From positions 1 to 19,247 of the forward strand of contig JAUWIE010000126.1 of assembly GCA_030605515.1 (NCBI GenBank): a stretch of DNA of 19,247 bases, given 5' to 3'. The first letter of the stretch is position 1. Every line of letters starts with the position of its first letter. The notes below the pieces were generated by a model. The model was not told the DNA's origin, searched no databases, and worked only from the letters and a program-made list of their open reading frames with translations. Of the stretch, positions 1 through 7,009 are shown piece after piece. The position numbers and the translations under genes are program-made. This DNA is from Thermoplasmatota archaeon (GTDB lineage: Archaea > Thermoplasmatota > E2 > DHVEG-1).

Positions 1-1089
1 AATGGTGATGCTGATTTTGTAATAACACCGCTTTCACCAGGTACTCTTCATGTAACCGTTACTGAACATAACTTTCTTCCTGCGGAATCAGAGGTTTCTG
101 CTACACCAGATCCTGAAGCACCATATGTGCCTAGTAATCCAAACCCGGAGGATGATGTAACAGGAGTACCAGTTGATGGTTTAGTTCTTAGTTGGACGGG
201 TGGAGATCCTGATCCTGGTGACACGGTTACGTATGATGTGTTCTTTGGTTCGATCTTTCCACCAGAGCAGGTTGGATGGAATCAGTCTGATACTACGTAT
301 AATCCAGCAACACTTGACCACTGGACAATATACTACTGGAGGATTATCGCATGGGATAACCATGGGCATAGAACAATGGGTCCCTTATGGGAGTTTAGAA
401 CAAGGTCAGAGAATACCATGGAGGTAGAATGTACAACTGGCATACCAGGTGAGACAGGTTTGACCATTCCTATATATGGTGAATGGGCACAAAAAATATC
501 AGGATTCAGCATCGGAGTTCAATTCAATTCAACAGTATTTACTATTGTAAACGTTGATAACACCGGAACAATTGCTGAAGATGCATTTGTCTTCCAATAT
601 ACTGAACCAAGCCCAGGCATGCTATCAATAGGAGCCGCATGGATGCCTGCTAATTACAAACCCGCTGGATCAGATATTCTCGCAAAAATCATTGTTGACA
701 TCGACGGAGATGCAACACTTGGTGATTATGTTTTTGATCTAGGTGTTTTTGGAGGAGCCCCACCAGTAGAATGTGCATACTCAGATGAAAACTCACTAGC
801 AGTCTATCCTGAACTTTTTGATGGAACAATAACAGTGAGTCCACCTGGAGATTACGACTGTGGTGATGTCAATGATGAAGATGGAGCTATAGACATTAGT
901 GATCTTGTATATCTTGTAGATTATATGTTTACCGGTGGACCTGAGCCTCCAATCATGTGTCAAGCAGATATGGATTGTAGTGAAGGTATTGATATATCTG
1001 ATCTGGTATATCTTGTTGATTACATGTTTACGGGTGGCCCTGCACCAATCGACGATTGCTGTAATCCACCATGGGGCGGTCCAAACTAA
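1..1089 (+). CDS. Secreted modular protein, 3' part: C25 C-terminal-like, Fn3, cohesin and dockerin domains
   Basis: Partial gene: the frame is open from base 1, so the true start lies upstream and the in-frame GTG at 127 is probably internal. About 362 residues are visible. Residues 1-40 resemble the Ig-like domain that follows the catalytic part of gingipain-type C25 cysteine peptidases (pattern TPLSPGTLHVTVTEHNFLP), so the missing N-terminus may be such a peptidase (inference). Residues 43-137 look like a fibronectin type III domain (LSWTGGDPDPGDTVTYDVFF; YYWRIIAWD). Residues 140-279 look like a cohesin-type beta-sandwich (GFSIGVQFNSTVFTIVNVD). Residues 283-352 form a dockerin with two near-identical halves, each with IDISDLVYLVDYMFTGGP and acidic calcium-loop residues. 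The protein is presumably exported. Cohesin binds dockerin in cellulosome-like assemblies, so it could join with itself or with partners. Domain calls are by eye; the dockerin is the surest. Confidence 0.8.
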   Translation, partial: NGDADFVITPLSPGTLHVTVTEHNFLPAESEVSATPDPEAPYVPSNPNPEDDVTGVPVDGLVLSWTGGDPDPGDTVTYDVFFGSIFPPEQVGWNQSDTTYNPATLDHWTIYYWRIIAWDNHGHRTMGPLWEFRTRSENTMEVECTTGIPGETGLTIPIYGEWAQKISGFSIGVQFNSTVFTIVNVDNTGTIAEDAFVFQYTEPSPGMLSIGAAWMPANYKPAGSDILAKIIVDIDGDATLGDYVFDLGVFGGAPPVECAYSDENSLAVYPELFDGTITVSPPGDYDCGDVNDEDGAIDISDLVYLVDYMFTGGPEPPIMCQADMDCSEGIDISDLVYLVDYMFTGGPAPIDDCCNPPWGGPN

Positions 1090-1152
1090 TAACTACCACT
1101 CCTTTTTCTTTTTATTCCTTCAGATTTAAAACATAATAAATCAATTATTGAA

Positions 1153-1169
1153 GGATATATTTTTATATT
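1153..1169 (+). promoter_or_regulatory. TATA-like box upstream of hairpin element 1
   Basis: An AT-only stretch (gatatatttttatatt) is centred about 26 bases before the left arm of the hairpin at 1187. This is the normal archaeal TATA-to-start distance and would place the RNA start near the GGGGG run. The surrounding DNA is AT-rich, so chance matches are common and the call is weak. Confidence 0.35.
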
Positions 1170-1186
1170 GCTAATCAATATAGAGT

Positions 1187-1254
1187 ATGGGGGAGTCTGG
1201 ATATGTTTAACGGGGCATCCCATCCCGAATTCCTTTTTTTCCAGGCTTCTCTAT
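1187..1254 (+). ncRNA. Candidate structured small RNA, hairpin element 1
   Basis: Bases 1187-1200 (ATGGGGGAGTCTGG) can pair without interruption with 1241-1254 (CCAGGCTTCTCTAT). This gives 14 pairs, four of them G-U. The G-U pairs would be C-A mismatches on the other strand, so an RNA would be read on the plus strand. The 40-base loop holds a small CGGG/CCCG hairpin (1211-1214 with 1224-1227) and a run of seven T just before the right arm. The element lies between two convergent genes, is GC-richer than the flanks, and has a TATA-like box at the right distance. T-rich sequence follows from about 1255. It resembles the element at 8094-8176. Alternatives are a bidirectional terminator or chance. 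No known RNA family was recognised. Confidence 0.42.
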
Positions 1255-1319
1255 TATTTTCAGATTTTAAGGTTTTCTTTTAAAAAGAGAGATAATGATA
1301 TTATCGCAAAAAAAATTGT

Positions 1320-2879
1320 TTAATACCATCGGACCCTTTGAAAAAATGTAAAATCAAGATTACTCCAATCACTAAAATCATTTTTCCCACGAGAACCATC
1401 AGAGTAATCAACAATTTTATACATGTATCCATAGTTCATAACACTTTTATATGGTCGCCAGCGCCACCAATTCAGTTCATATGGATATTTACCGTTTTGA
1501 TCATCACAACCAGGAGTATTACTATTGAAAATACCTAAAGTATGACCGCATTCATGCATATAGGCACTTGCAAATACTATGTCTCTTTTATGTTGGGTTT
1601 TTGGTTTTGTTTTATTATTTTCAAGTACCTTGCTTGATATCTGATATGCATCTGGAAGAAATACATACCCATGATAATCTGCATTATAAATAACCACGCC
1701 ATAATGAAAAATTCCACGGCGTGAGTTATTTTCATCACCATGTAAGAAATAATCGTAATATACATCTCTTAGTTTATCATGATTCATCATTTCATCAAAT
1801 GGGATTATATCGCTTCCATTCATGCAACCATCATCAAGGTGATAAACAATGTTTCTCCTGTCATAGCTAGTCCGTAATAATTCTTTGGATCCTTCGGGTA
1901 AAATGCTTTTTTCTCCATTTGGGCTTTCTTCCATTTGATCAAGTTCAACAAAAAGATCTTTTCTAAATGGGTCTGAACCCCATTGGGCTGTTTCATATTC
2001 CTCGATATTATCTAATCCATCTTGGTCTGGATCAAGTTCTGAATGATTATCATAACTTGTTGTTGAATATTCCCATCTATGAAAATATTTATCATCATGC
2101 CAATTATATGACATATAATGTCCCCATTTATGTTCCCACTCGATTGGACATCCATCTTCATCTAAATCTTCACCAGTATTATCTATTTCAGGATCAGTTC
2201 CATGAACATTTATTTCTGCCCAGTATGGAATTCCATCACCATCAGGGTCAGTCTGATATATATTAAACCAAAGTTCGCAATCTCTTTCTCTTTGGTAATA
2301 GCTACCATCATCACAACCATTGAGCCGTCCATATCCGCTTAGGTCTTGAATTGATAATATTGTTCCTGTAAAATCATCTCCGAACCAATGGCCTGTTTTA
2401 ATGCTATATTTTAGTTCAACGTCTAAGCTATCTAATACTCCCGTATCATAAATACTGCTGATATCACATAGTCTATCTCGACCTATGTTCCAATCCCATA
2501 GCTGAATTTTTATGTTTACGAATTCCTGATCATCTGGAACATTAAGTGTTGCTGACCATTGTGGATCATATACATATTTTGTATTATGCCAAATACCACT
2601 TGTGAACTCTTCATCATTAATGAAGATTTTTACATAGAAATCTGGATCGCTAAACCAATCAATTTTTTCAATTGCAGGGATTTGACGATCAACTTTTTCA
2701 AGTGATCTAATTTTTTGAATTTCAACAGTAACAGAGATATCACTTAGTTCATCAAAATCATCAACCTGAGCATTATTTGTAGAAAGTAAATCTTGCTGAT
2801 TTACTGAGGCAGAAGCAGTAGACATAACCAGTATAGAAATAAAAAATGTACATATCAGTTTATAACAGTTTTTCTTCAT
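1320..2879 (-). CDS. Secreted zinc-metalloprotease-like protein with calcium-binding repeats
   Basis: 519 residues. Residues 1-25 form a signal peptide (KK, then a hydrophobic stretch ending ASA). Residues 45-170 may be a C2-like beta-sandwich. Two thrombospondin type 3 / EF-like acidic loops follow, DPDGDGIPYWAE at 211-222 and DPDQDGLDNIEE at 283-294. The C-terminal part carries the zinc-protease motif HEcgHtlG (His442, Glu443, His446, Gly449) and a metzincin-like Met-turn, SVMNYGYMY, at 479-487. In classic metzincins the third zinc ligand is three residues after that Gly. Here it is Asn452, so the ligand must lie elsewhere or zinc binding is altered. The ATG is preceded by GGGGAT and, further upstream, by a TATA-like tract near 2900-2910. 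It probably digests proteins outside the cell, needing calcium for folding. The family is not recognised beyond this. Confidence 0.75.
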   Translation of the reverse strand: MKKNCYKLICTFFISILVMSTASASVNQQDLLSTNNAQVDDFDELSDISVTVEIQKIRSLEKVDRQIPAIEKIDWFSDPDFYVKIFINDEEFTSGIWHNTKYVYDPQWSATLNVPDDQEFVNIKIQLWDWNIGRDRLCDISSIYDTGVLDSLDVELKYSIKTGHWFGDDFTGTILSIQDLSGYGRLNGCDDGSYYQRERDCELWFNIYQTDPDGDGIPYWAEINVHGTDPEIDNTGEDLDEDGCPIEWEHKWGHYMSYNWHDDKYFHRWEYSTTSYDNHSELDPDQDGLDNIEEYETAQWGSDPFRKDLFVELDQMEESPNGEKSILPEGSKELLRTSYDRRNIVYHLDDGCMNGSDIIPFDEMMNHDKLRDVYYDYFLHGDENNSRRGIFHYGVVIYNADYHGYVFLPDAYQISSKVLENNKTKPKTQHKRDIVFASAYMHECGHTLGIFNSNTPGCDDQNGKYPYELNWWRWRPYKSVMNYGYMYKIVDYSDGSRGKNDFSDWSNLDFTFFQRVRWY

Positions 2880-3226
2880 AATATCCCCTATTCATTGGTT
2901 ATTATATATGTGTTTTATTATTATATTGTACTTTATTATAATATCTATTACCCTTTAGTAACTATTTATATCTTTTGTCAAGATAAATATTATTTTGATA
3001 ATTTATTTATGTTATAAAACCAACATGATTTTTTTCATCTTGCTTGTAAAATAATATTTTTATTTTCATTTATCACAAATATTTCTTTTAAATATTACAA
3101 AATGGGATTTGGAATATATAATCATAGTTTATTATTAGCTTTGTAGTAATTGTAATTTTATCTGTAAAAATTTCTTAAAAGCCAACAAATATATAATACC
3201 TTTTACTTTAATAGTCAGGTGCTATC
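2880..3226. other. AT-rich divergent intergenic region
   Basis: This 347-base gap separates two divergently read genes. It holds the promoter sequences of both: a TATA-like tract near 2900-2910 for the minus-strand protease gene and one at 3187-3197 for pyrD. No convincing small ORF, repeat or long hairpin was seen in between. Confidence 0.5.
3187..3197 (+). promoter_or_regulatory. Probable TATA box of the pyrD-pyrK-yjbQ operon
   Basis: The sequence aaatatataat lies 30-40 bases before the TTG start of pyrD and predicts a transcript start near 3215-3222. The leader would then be very short, with AGGTG (3216-3220) acting as ribosome binding site. The match is by eye only. Confidence 0.45.
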
Positions 3227-4135
3227 TTGGCAAATCTTGCAACAAAAATCGCATCTTTAAAGCTTGACAATCCAACAATATTAGCATCGGGTTTAATGGA
3301 TGAAGATGCAGGGAGCATGAAAAGAATTATTGATTGTGGTGCAGGTGCAGTTGTTACTAAATCAATAGGATTAAAATCAAGGGACGGCTATCCAAATCCA
3401 ACAGTAATTGAGTTAGAAACTGGATTTTTAAATGCGATGGGATTGCCTAATCCTGGAATTAAAGATTTCGAAGAAGAAGTTAAAAAAATTAAACAATCTA
3501 ATTGTGTTTTAATTGGTAGTGTTTTTGGTTCAAATTCAAAGGAGTTCTTAGAACTTGGAAGTGAAATGCAGAGTTTTGGTGCAGATGCATTGGAGTTGAA
3601 CATGAGTTGCCCACATGCAAAAGGATATGGGGTTGAAATAGGATCGGATTCCAAATTAGTTAAAGAAATTACATCTTGTGTTAAAGATTCAATAGATATC
3701 CCTGTATTTGTCAAACTTTCATCAAATGTCACAGATATTAAAAAAATAGCAATGGCTGCTGAAAAGGGTAATGCTGATGGAATAGTGGCTATCAACACTG
3801 TTAAAGCTATGAAAATTGACATTGACATAAAAGCTCCAATTCTTGCTAATAGATATGGAGGTTATTCAGGGAAAGCAATAAAACCAATAGGGGTTCGTTG
3901 TGTTTTTGAAATAGCGGAGAGTCTTGACATACCAATAATTGGTGTTGGTGGTATTACAACTGGAGAAGATGCATTGGAATACGTTATGGCTGGTGCCTCT
4001 GCAGTTCAAATTGGAACTGGGATATATTATAGGGAAATTGATATTTTCAATAAAGTTTGTCAAGAGATGAATATGTGGATGAACGACAATAATATTAAAA
4101 AAATCTCTGAGTTAATAGGAGTAGCACATAAATGA
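3227..4135 (+). CDS. pyrD: Dihydroorotate dehydrogenase, class 1B catalytic subunit
   Basis: 302 residues, the usual length. It oxidises dihydroorotate to orotate in pyrimidine synthesis using FMN, passing electrons to the PyrK subunit and then NAD. Visible features are the N-terminal barrel strand NPTILASG (15-22), the active-site loop ELNMSCPHAKGYG with catalytic-base Cys128 (class 2 enzymes have Ser here), KLSSN at 163-167, NTVKAMKID at 190-198, GGYSGKAIKPI at 211-221 and the FMN-phosphate region GVGGI at 239-243. The start is TTG, supported by an AGGTG ribosome site seven bases upstream and by alignment of the N-terminus with the family; the next ATG would cut off the first barrel strand. 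It overlaps pyrK by 4 bases (ATGA), indicating coupled translation. The presence of pyrK makes the class 1B assignment firm. Confidence 0.95.
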   Translation: MANLATKIASLKLDNPTILASGLMDEDAGSMKRIIDCGAGAVVTKSIGLKSRDGYPNPTVIELETGFLNAMGLPNPGIKDFEEEVKKIKQSNCVLIGSVFGSNSKEFLELGSEMQSFGADALELNMSCPHAKGYGVEIGSDSKLVKEITSCVKDSIDIPVFVKLSSNVTDIKKIAMAAEKGNADGIVAINTVKAMKIDIDIKAPILANRYGGYSGKAIKPIGVRCVFEIAESLDIPIIGVGGITTGEDALEYVMAGASAVQIGTGIYYREIDIFNKVCQEMNMWMNDNNIKKISELIGVAHK

Positions 4136-4914
4136 ATAAGCCAACTATAACTAAGATTATTAAAACTCAGATGGAAACTAAGGACATCAAAACGTTAAAA
4201 TTTTACTATCCTGGTAAAATGAGTCCAGGACAGTTCTTCATGATTTGGATTCCTGGTGTTGATGAGATACCAATGAGCGCTTCTTATATTAATAAGGAAG
4301 ATAAAGGCATTACATTTAAAAAAGTAGGAGCAGCAACTTCTGCTCTTTTTAAGATGAACAAGGGAGATAAAATTGGTGTGAGAGGGCCTTATGGTAATGG
4401 TTTCAATATAAAAAGAGGAAAAACACTTTTCATTGGTGGTGGAACGGGTATTGCTACAATTACAGTAGCTGTTGAATTTGCAGCAAATAAAAAATTTTCT
4501 TCAGATGTTATTATTGGTGTGAAAAACAAGAAAGAGTTATTTTTTGAAAATAGGTTAAAAAAATTCATAAATAAAGTATATGTATCTACTGATGATGGCT
4601 CAAAGGGATACAAGGGTTTTGCGTCAGATCTAACTAAACATCTATTATCAAAGAATAAATATACTTCTGTTTTAACATGTGGCCCTGAGATTATGATGAA
4701 ACAAATATTATCTGCTTGCAAAGATACCCAATTTCAAGCTTCAATTGAGAGATACATGAAATGTAGTGTAGGTTTGTGTGGTCAATGTTGCCTTGGAAAT
4801 GGTTTAAGAGTTTGTAAGGAAGGTCCAGTGTTTGATGGTAAAACTCTGAAAAAAATCCCTGAGTTTGGTGTTTATAAAAGAGATGCATCTGGAAGGAAAA
4901 TTAAATTCAAATAA
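4132..4914 (+). CDS. pyrK: Dihydroorotate dehydrogenase electron-transfer subunit
   Basis: 260 residues. It carries FAD and a [2Fe-2S] cluster and moves electrons from PyrD to NAD. It belongs to the ferredoxin-NADP reductase-like family. Residues 1-90 form the flavin barrel (IPMSAS at 46-51; GPYGNGF at 85-91). Residues 98-200 form the NAD-binding part, with FIGGGTGIATI at 100-110 and LTCGPEIM at 181-188. The C-terminal cluster motif has Cys211, Cys216, Cys219/220 and Cys228 (MKCSVGLCGQCC then VCKEGPVFDG), the spacing typical of PyrK. The start ATG overlaps the pyrD stop. The usual Arg of the flavin motif is Ile here (IPMS), which I believe also occurs in archaeal PyrK proteins. It is followed after 16 bases by the yjbQ gene in the same operon. 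Confidence 0.93.
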   Translation: MNKPTITKIIKTQMETKDIKTLKFYYPGKMSPGQFFMIWIPGVDEIPMSASYINKEDKGITFKKVGAATSALFKMNKGDKIGVRGPYGNGFNIKRGKTLFIGGGTGIATITVAVEFAANKKFSSDVIIGVKNKKELFFENRLKKFINKVYVSTDDGSKGYKGFASDLTKHLLSKNKYTSVLTCGPEIMMKQILSACKDTQFQASIERYMKCSVGLCGQCCLGNGLRVCKEGPVFDGKTLKKIPEFGVYKRDASGRKIKFK

Positions 4915-4917
4915 AAT

Positions 4918-4923
4918 GGAGGT
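4918..4923 (+). promoter_or_regulatory. Ribosome binding site that fixes the yjbQ start
   Basis: A perfect GGAGGT lies seven bases before the ATG at 4931. It decides against the longer reading frame from 4865, whose first 22 codons would overlap the pyrK end. Confidence 0.8.
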
Positions 4924-4930
4924 ATATATT

Positions 4931-5350
4931 ATGGGTGTGTTTTATGATGAAATAAGTATTCAGACCAATGGTGAAGTTGATATCATTGATATTACATCTG
5001 ATGTACAAAGTCTAGTCAGCAAATCTAAGATAAAGGATGGAATTGTCTGTGTTTTTGTACCGGGATCTACAGGTACTATTACAACAATTGAATATGAACC
5101 TGGTCTTATGAGTGATTTACCAAGAGCACTTGAAAAAATTGCTCCTAAAGGCATTTATTATAATCATCATGAAACATGGCATGATGATAACGGACATTCA
5201 CATGTACGAGCAAGTCTTATGGGACCTAGCGCTACTTTCCCTATTAAAAAAGGTAAATTAGTACATGGAACTTGGCAGCAGGTTGTATTTGTTGAGTTTG
5301 ATACAAGACCCAGGGATAGAAATATCGTTGTTCAGATTGTAGGAGAATAA
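4931..5350 (+). CDS. YjbQ family protein (UPF0047)
   Basis: 139 residues, the family's normal size. YjbQ/UPF0047 proteins are small trimeric proteins; some have been linked to a weak thiamine-phosphate synthase activity, but the physiological role is unsettled. The signature is clear: PGSTG at 44-48, the histidine-rich metal-site segment NHHETWHDDNGHSH at 78-91, then RASLMGPS at 93-100, GTWQQVVFVEFD and RPR near the C-terminus. The start at 4931 is chosen from the GGAGGT site, not the earlier in-frame codon at 4865 inside pyrK. It is the third gene of the pyrD-pyrK operon and ends 11 bases before the convergent nitroreductase gene. No mechanistic link with pyrimidine synthesis is known to me. 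Confidence 0.88.
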   Translation: MGVFYDEISIQTNGEVDIIDITSDVQSLVSKSKIKDGIVCVFVPGSTGTITTIEYEPGLMSDLPRALEKIAPKGIYYNHHETWHDDNGHSHVRASLMGPSATFPIKKGKLVHGTWQQVVFVEFDTRPRDRNIVVQIVGE

Positions 5351-5361
5351 AAAATTTTGTT

Positions 5362-5871
5362 TTACCATTTGTTATAGTGTATCCTTGACTTGTTATATCG
5401 ATTTGATGGTGGTTTTTGCTCTGCTGGATATCCAATTGGTACAAGGGAGAATGGTATTATATGCTCTGGAATGTCTAGTAGTTCTCTCATTCCATTTATT
5501 CTTTTTTCTCTAGGGTAAACACCTAGCCAAACTGTACCAAGTTTTTTAGATTGAGCAGCAATCAAAATATTTTGAGTAGCTGCAGAACAGTCTTGAATCC
5601 ACATCCCCTCATGTTTATCTAATCTATTGTCATTGCAAACAAGAATTGCAATTGAAGCCTCTTTTAGCATCTGAGAATGATTATGAAACGTTGGTACTTT
5701 TCCAAGGATATCTGGATTTGTGATTAATATGAAATGCCATGGCTGTTCATTTCCTGCTGATGGAGCGCTCATTGCAGCTTCTAATAATTCTTTTATTAGA
5801 TTATCTGATATCGGTTTTTTATTATATTTTCGAATACTTCTACGTGTTAGAATAGCATGCATAGCATCCAT
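5362..5871 (-). CDS. Nitroreductase family FMN-dependent oxidoreductase
   Basis: 169 residues, typical of the short nitroreductases. These dimeric FMN enzymes reduce nitro compounds, quinones or flavins with NAD(P)H; the natural substrate cannot be told. Seen: the N-terminal FMN-phosphate motif TRRSIRKY (9-16), the SAPSAGNEQPWHF segment (35-47), the helix with DCSAATQNILIAA, GTVWLGVYP, and the C-terminal VPIGYPAE. The start ATG at 5871 has GGTGG eight bases upstream, inside the last codons of the upstream nitroreductase gene. Only 3 bases separate the two genes, so they formed a two-gene operon. An internal ATG three codons later is also possible. Convergent with yjbQ, with almost no space for terminators. 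Confidence 0.88.
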   Translation of the reverse strand: MDAMHAILTRRSIRKYNKKPISDNLIKELLEAAMSAPSAGNEQPWHFILITNPDILGKVPTFHNHSQMLKEASIAILVCNDNRLDKHEGMWIQDCSAATQNILIAAQSKKLGTVWLGVYPREKRINGMRELLDIPEHIIPFSLVPIGYPAEQKPPSNRYNKSRIHYNKW

Positions 5872-5874
5872 ATT

Positions 5875-6392
5875 TTACCACCCATTATAATGAATAAGAT
5901 CTTTAATATTTATTCTTGATGTAGCAACGCCTTTTTCTTTGGAGTAGCCTATTGGAATTATCGCAATAGGTCTAATATGAGTTGGTAAACCAAGTATTTC
6001 TGATACTTTTTTTCATCAAATGCACCAATCCAACAGGTGTTAAGTTCGTAATCTTTTGCTAAGAGTAAAATATGCTCAACTGCTGCTGTTGCATCTTGAA
6101 TACAATAAAGTTCTTTTCCTCTTATTCCATACGGAGATACACGATTTAAATTTGCACAAACTATAATGTTTATTGGCGCTTCGATAATAAATTTTTGGTC
6201 AAGAGCGGCTTCACTTAATTTTTCTTTTATATCATCTTCATTAACAATAATAAAGTCCCTTGATTGTAGATTCCCTGCAGAAGGGGCTAAATGTGCATAT
6301 TCAATTATTTCAAGGACTATTTTGTTGGGAATGGTTTTATCTGAAAAATTGCGAGTGCTATGTCTTTTTTTTATTGCGTCTTTTAATTCCAT
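5875..6392 (-). pseudogene. Second nitroreductase-family gene, broken by a one-base frameshift
   Basis: The intact first part (144 codons, stop at 5958) reads as a nitroreductase: KKRHSTRNFSDK at residues 8-19, LAPSAGNLQSRDF at 35-47, and NTCWIGAFDEK. After that Lys the frame goes off. Shifting by one base at the run of seven A (plus strand T7 at 6007-6013) restores VSEILGLPTHIRPIAIIPIG, then YSKEKGVATSRI and a final IHYNGW before a stop at 5875-5877. That total of about 172 residues matches the neighbour and the family. Eight A instead of seven would give one continuous gene. This is either a true recent mutation, a sequencing or assembly error in a homopolymer, or programmed slippage. GTGAT before the ATG serves as ribosome site. 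Similar to, but clearly diverged from, the adjacent 5362-5871 gene. Confidence 0.85.
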
Positions 6393-6408
6393 AAGTTATC
6401 ACAATTAA

Positions 6409-6750
6409 TTATTTTTTTAAATATACATTTGTTATTCTATTATTGGAAAGAGTTAGTGTATTATTATTTGAAAAAGAGTAATCATATTCATAAATAATCT
6501 TATTTTCATCTTCTATTGTTAGAACTAGTTTTTTATCTTCTATAGTCCAAGTTTTATCATGACCTGTAGAATCCCATGATCCATCTGGATAAAAAATGAG
6601 AATTTCACTATCTGTTCTTCTATTTTTCCAAACACCTAATAATCTATTATCACATGTAAAAGAATTTACTTCACCACATCCTGAAAATAAAATAATGCTT
6701 AAAACTAAAATTACAATGCTTACTGCAGGGATTGTTTTTCTCTTTTTCAT
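6409..6750 (-). CDS. Small lipoprotein with a lipocalin-like fold (DUF5640-like)
   Basis: 113 residues. The N-terminus has basic residues, a hydrophobic segment and a lipobox LFSGC around residue 24, so it is probably lipid-anchored outside the membrane. The rest (LLGVWKNRRTDSEILIFYPDG, split at a Trp-Lys turn, then TWTIEDKKLVLTI) is the short beta-meander pattern of DUF5640/lipocalin-like proteins that measure a deviation from baseline in name only; the function is unknown. The start is placed at ATG 6750 because GAGGAG lies seven bases upstream. The longer reading frame from 6765 would begin with a TTG inside that very ribosome site. It stands alone between the nitroreductase pair and the PKD protein gene, on the same strand as both. 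Family assignment is tentative. Confidence 0.65.
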   Translation of the reverse strand: MKKRKTIPAVSIVILVLSIILFSGCGEVNSFTCDNRLLGVWKNRRTDSEILIFYPDGSWDSTGHDKTWTIEDKKLVLTIEDENKIIYEYDYSFSNNNTLTLSNNRITNVYLKK

Positions 6751-6843
6751 CCCTATTCTCCTCAAAGGTGTAATTATGTTAGTAGTTATTGATATTTAAC
6801 CTTATTTTTATTGATTTTTACTCAAAAATTTTCAAATAAAGTA

Positions 6844-6854
6844 TTTATATAATA
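6844..6854 (+). promoter_or_regulatory. TATA-like box upstream of hairpin element 3
   Basis: The sequence tttatataata is centred 38 bases before the hairpin arm at 6887, which would put a transcript start near 6874. AT-rich surroundings make this a weak call. Confidence 0.3.
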
Positions 6855-6886
6855 CAAAGCAAAATATTATACATTAGGACATGATC

Positions 6887-6956
6887 AATTATACGCAGCC
6901 GAAATGTTTCATGTTTTCACGCCTCCTGTTTTTTTTACCCCTGGTTGCGTATAATT
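6887..6956 (+). ncRNA. Candidate structured small RNA, hairpin element 3
   Basis: AATTATACGCAGCC (6887-6900) pairs with GGTTGCGTATAATT (6943-6956): 14 pairs with one G-U pair that works only on the plus strand. The 42-base interior can form a small stem-loop next to the outer stem (GAA at 6901-6903 with TTC at 6916-6918, ATG with CAT around a TTT loop). It also has a single-stranded pyrimidine-rich 3' side with a run of eight T (6929-6936). The architecture resembles elements 1 and 2, but sequence similarity is slight. It lies between two minus-strand genes, so it may instead be the terminator of the PKD gene or an operator for the lipoprotein gene. Confidence 0.35.
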
Positions 6957-7009
6957 ATTTAATTATCTAAGTATAAAAAATAACAATTGAGTTATATTAT
7001 CAATAAAAA

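Noticed and set aside
127..1089. Treating the first gene as complete from the GTG at 127
   Set aside because: The same frame is open back to base 1 and encodes a recognisable Ig-like strand pattern, so the GTG is internal and the gene starts outside the window.
3388..3828. 146-codon reading frame on the minus strand inside pyrD
   Set aside because: It is antisense to a well-conserved gene, has no ribosome site or family resemblance, and is a shadow frame.
4865..4930. Longer N-terminus for the YjbQ protein
   Set aside because: It overlaps the pyrK end out of frame; GGAGGT at 4918-4923 and the family length point to the ATG at 4931.
6751..6765. TTG start for the lipoprotein at 6765
   Set aside because: The TTG abuts the GAGGAG ribosome site that serves the ATG at 6750, so the ATG is the better start.
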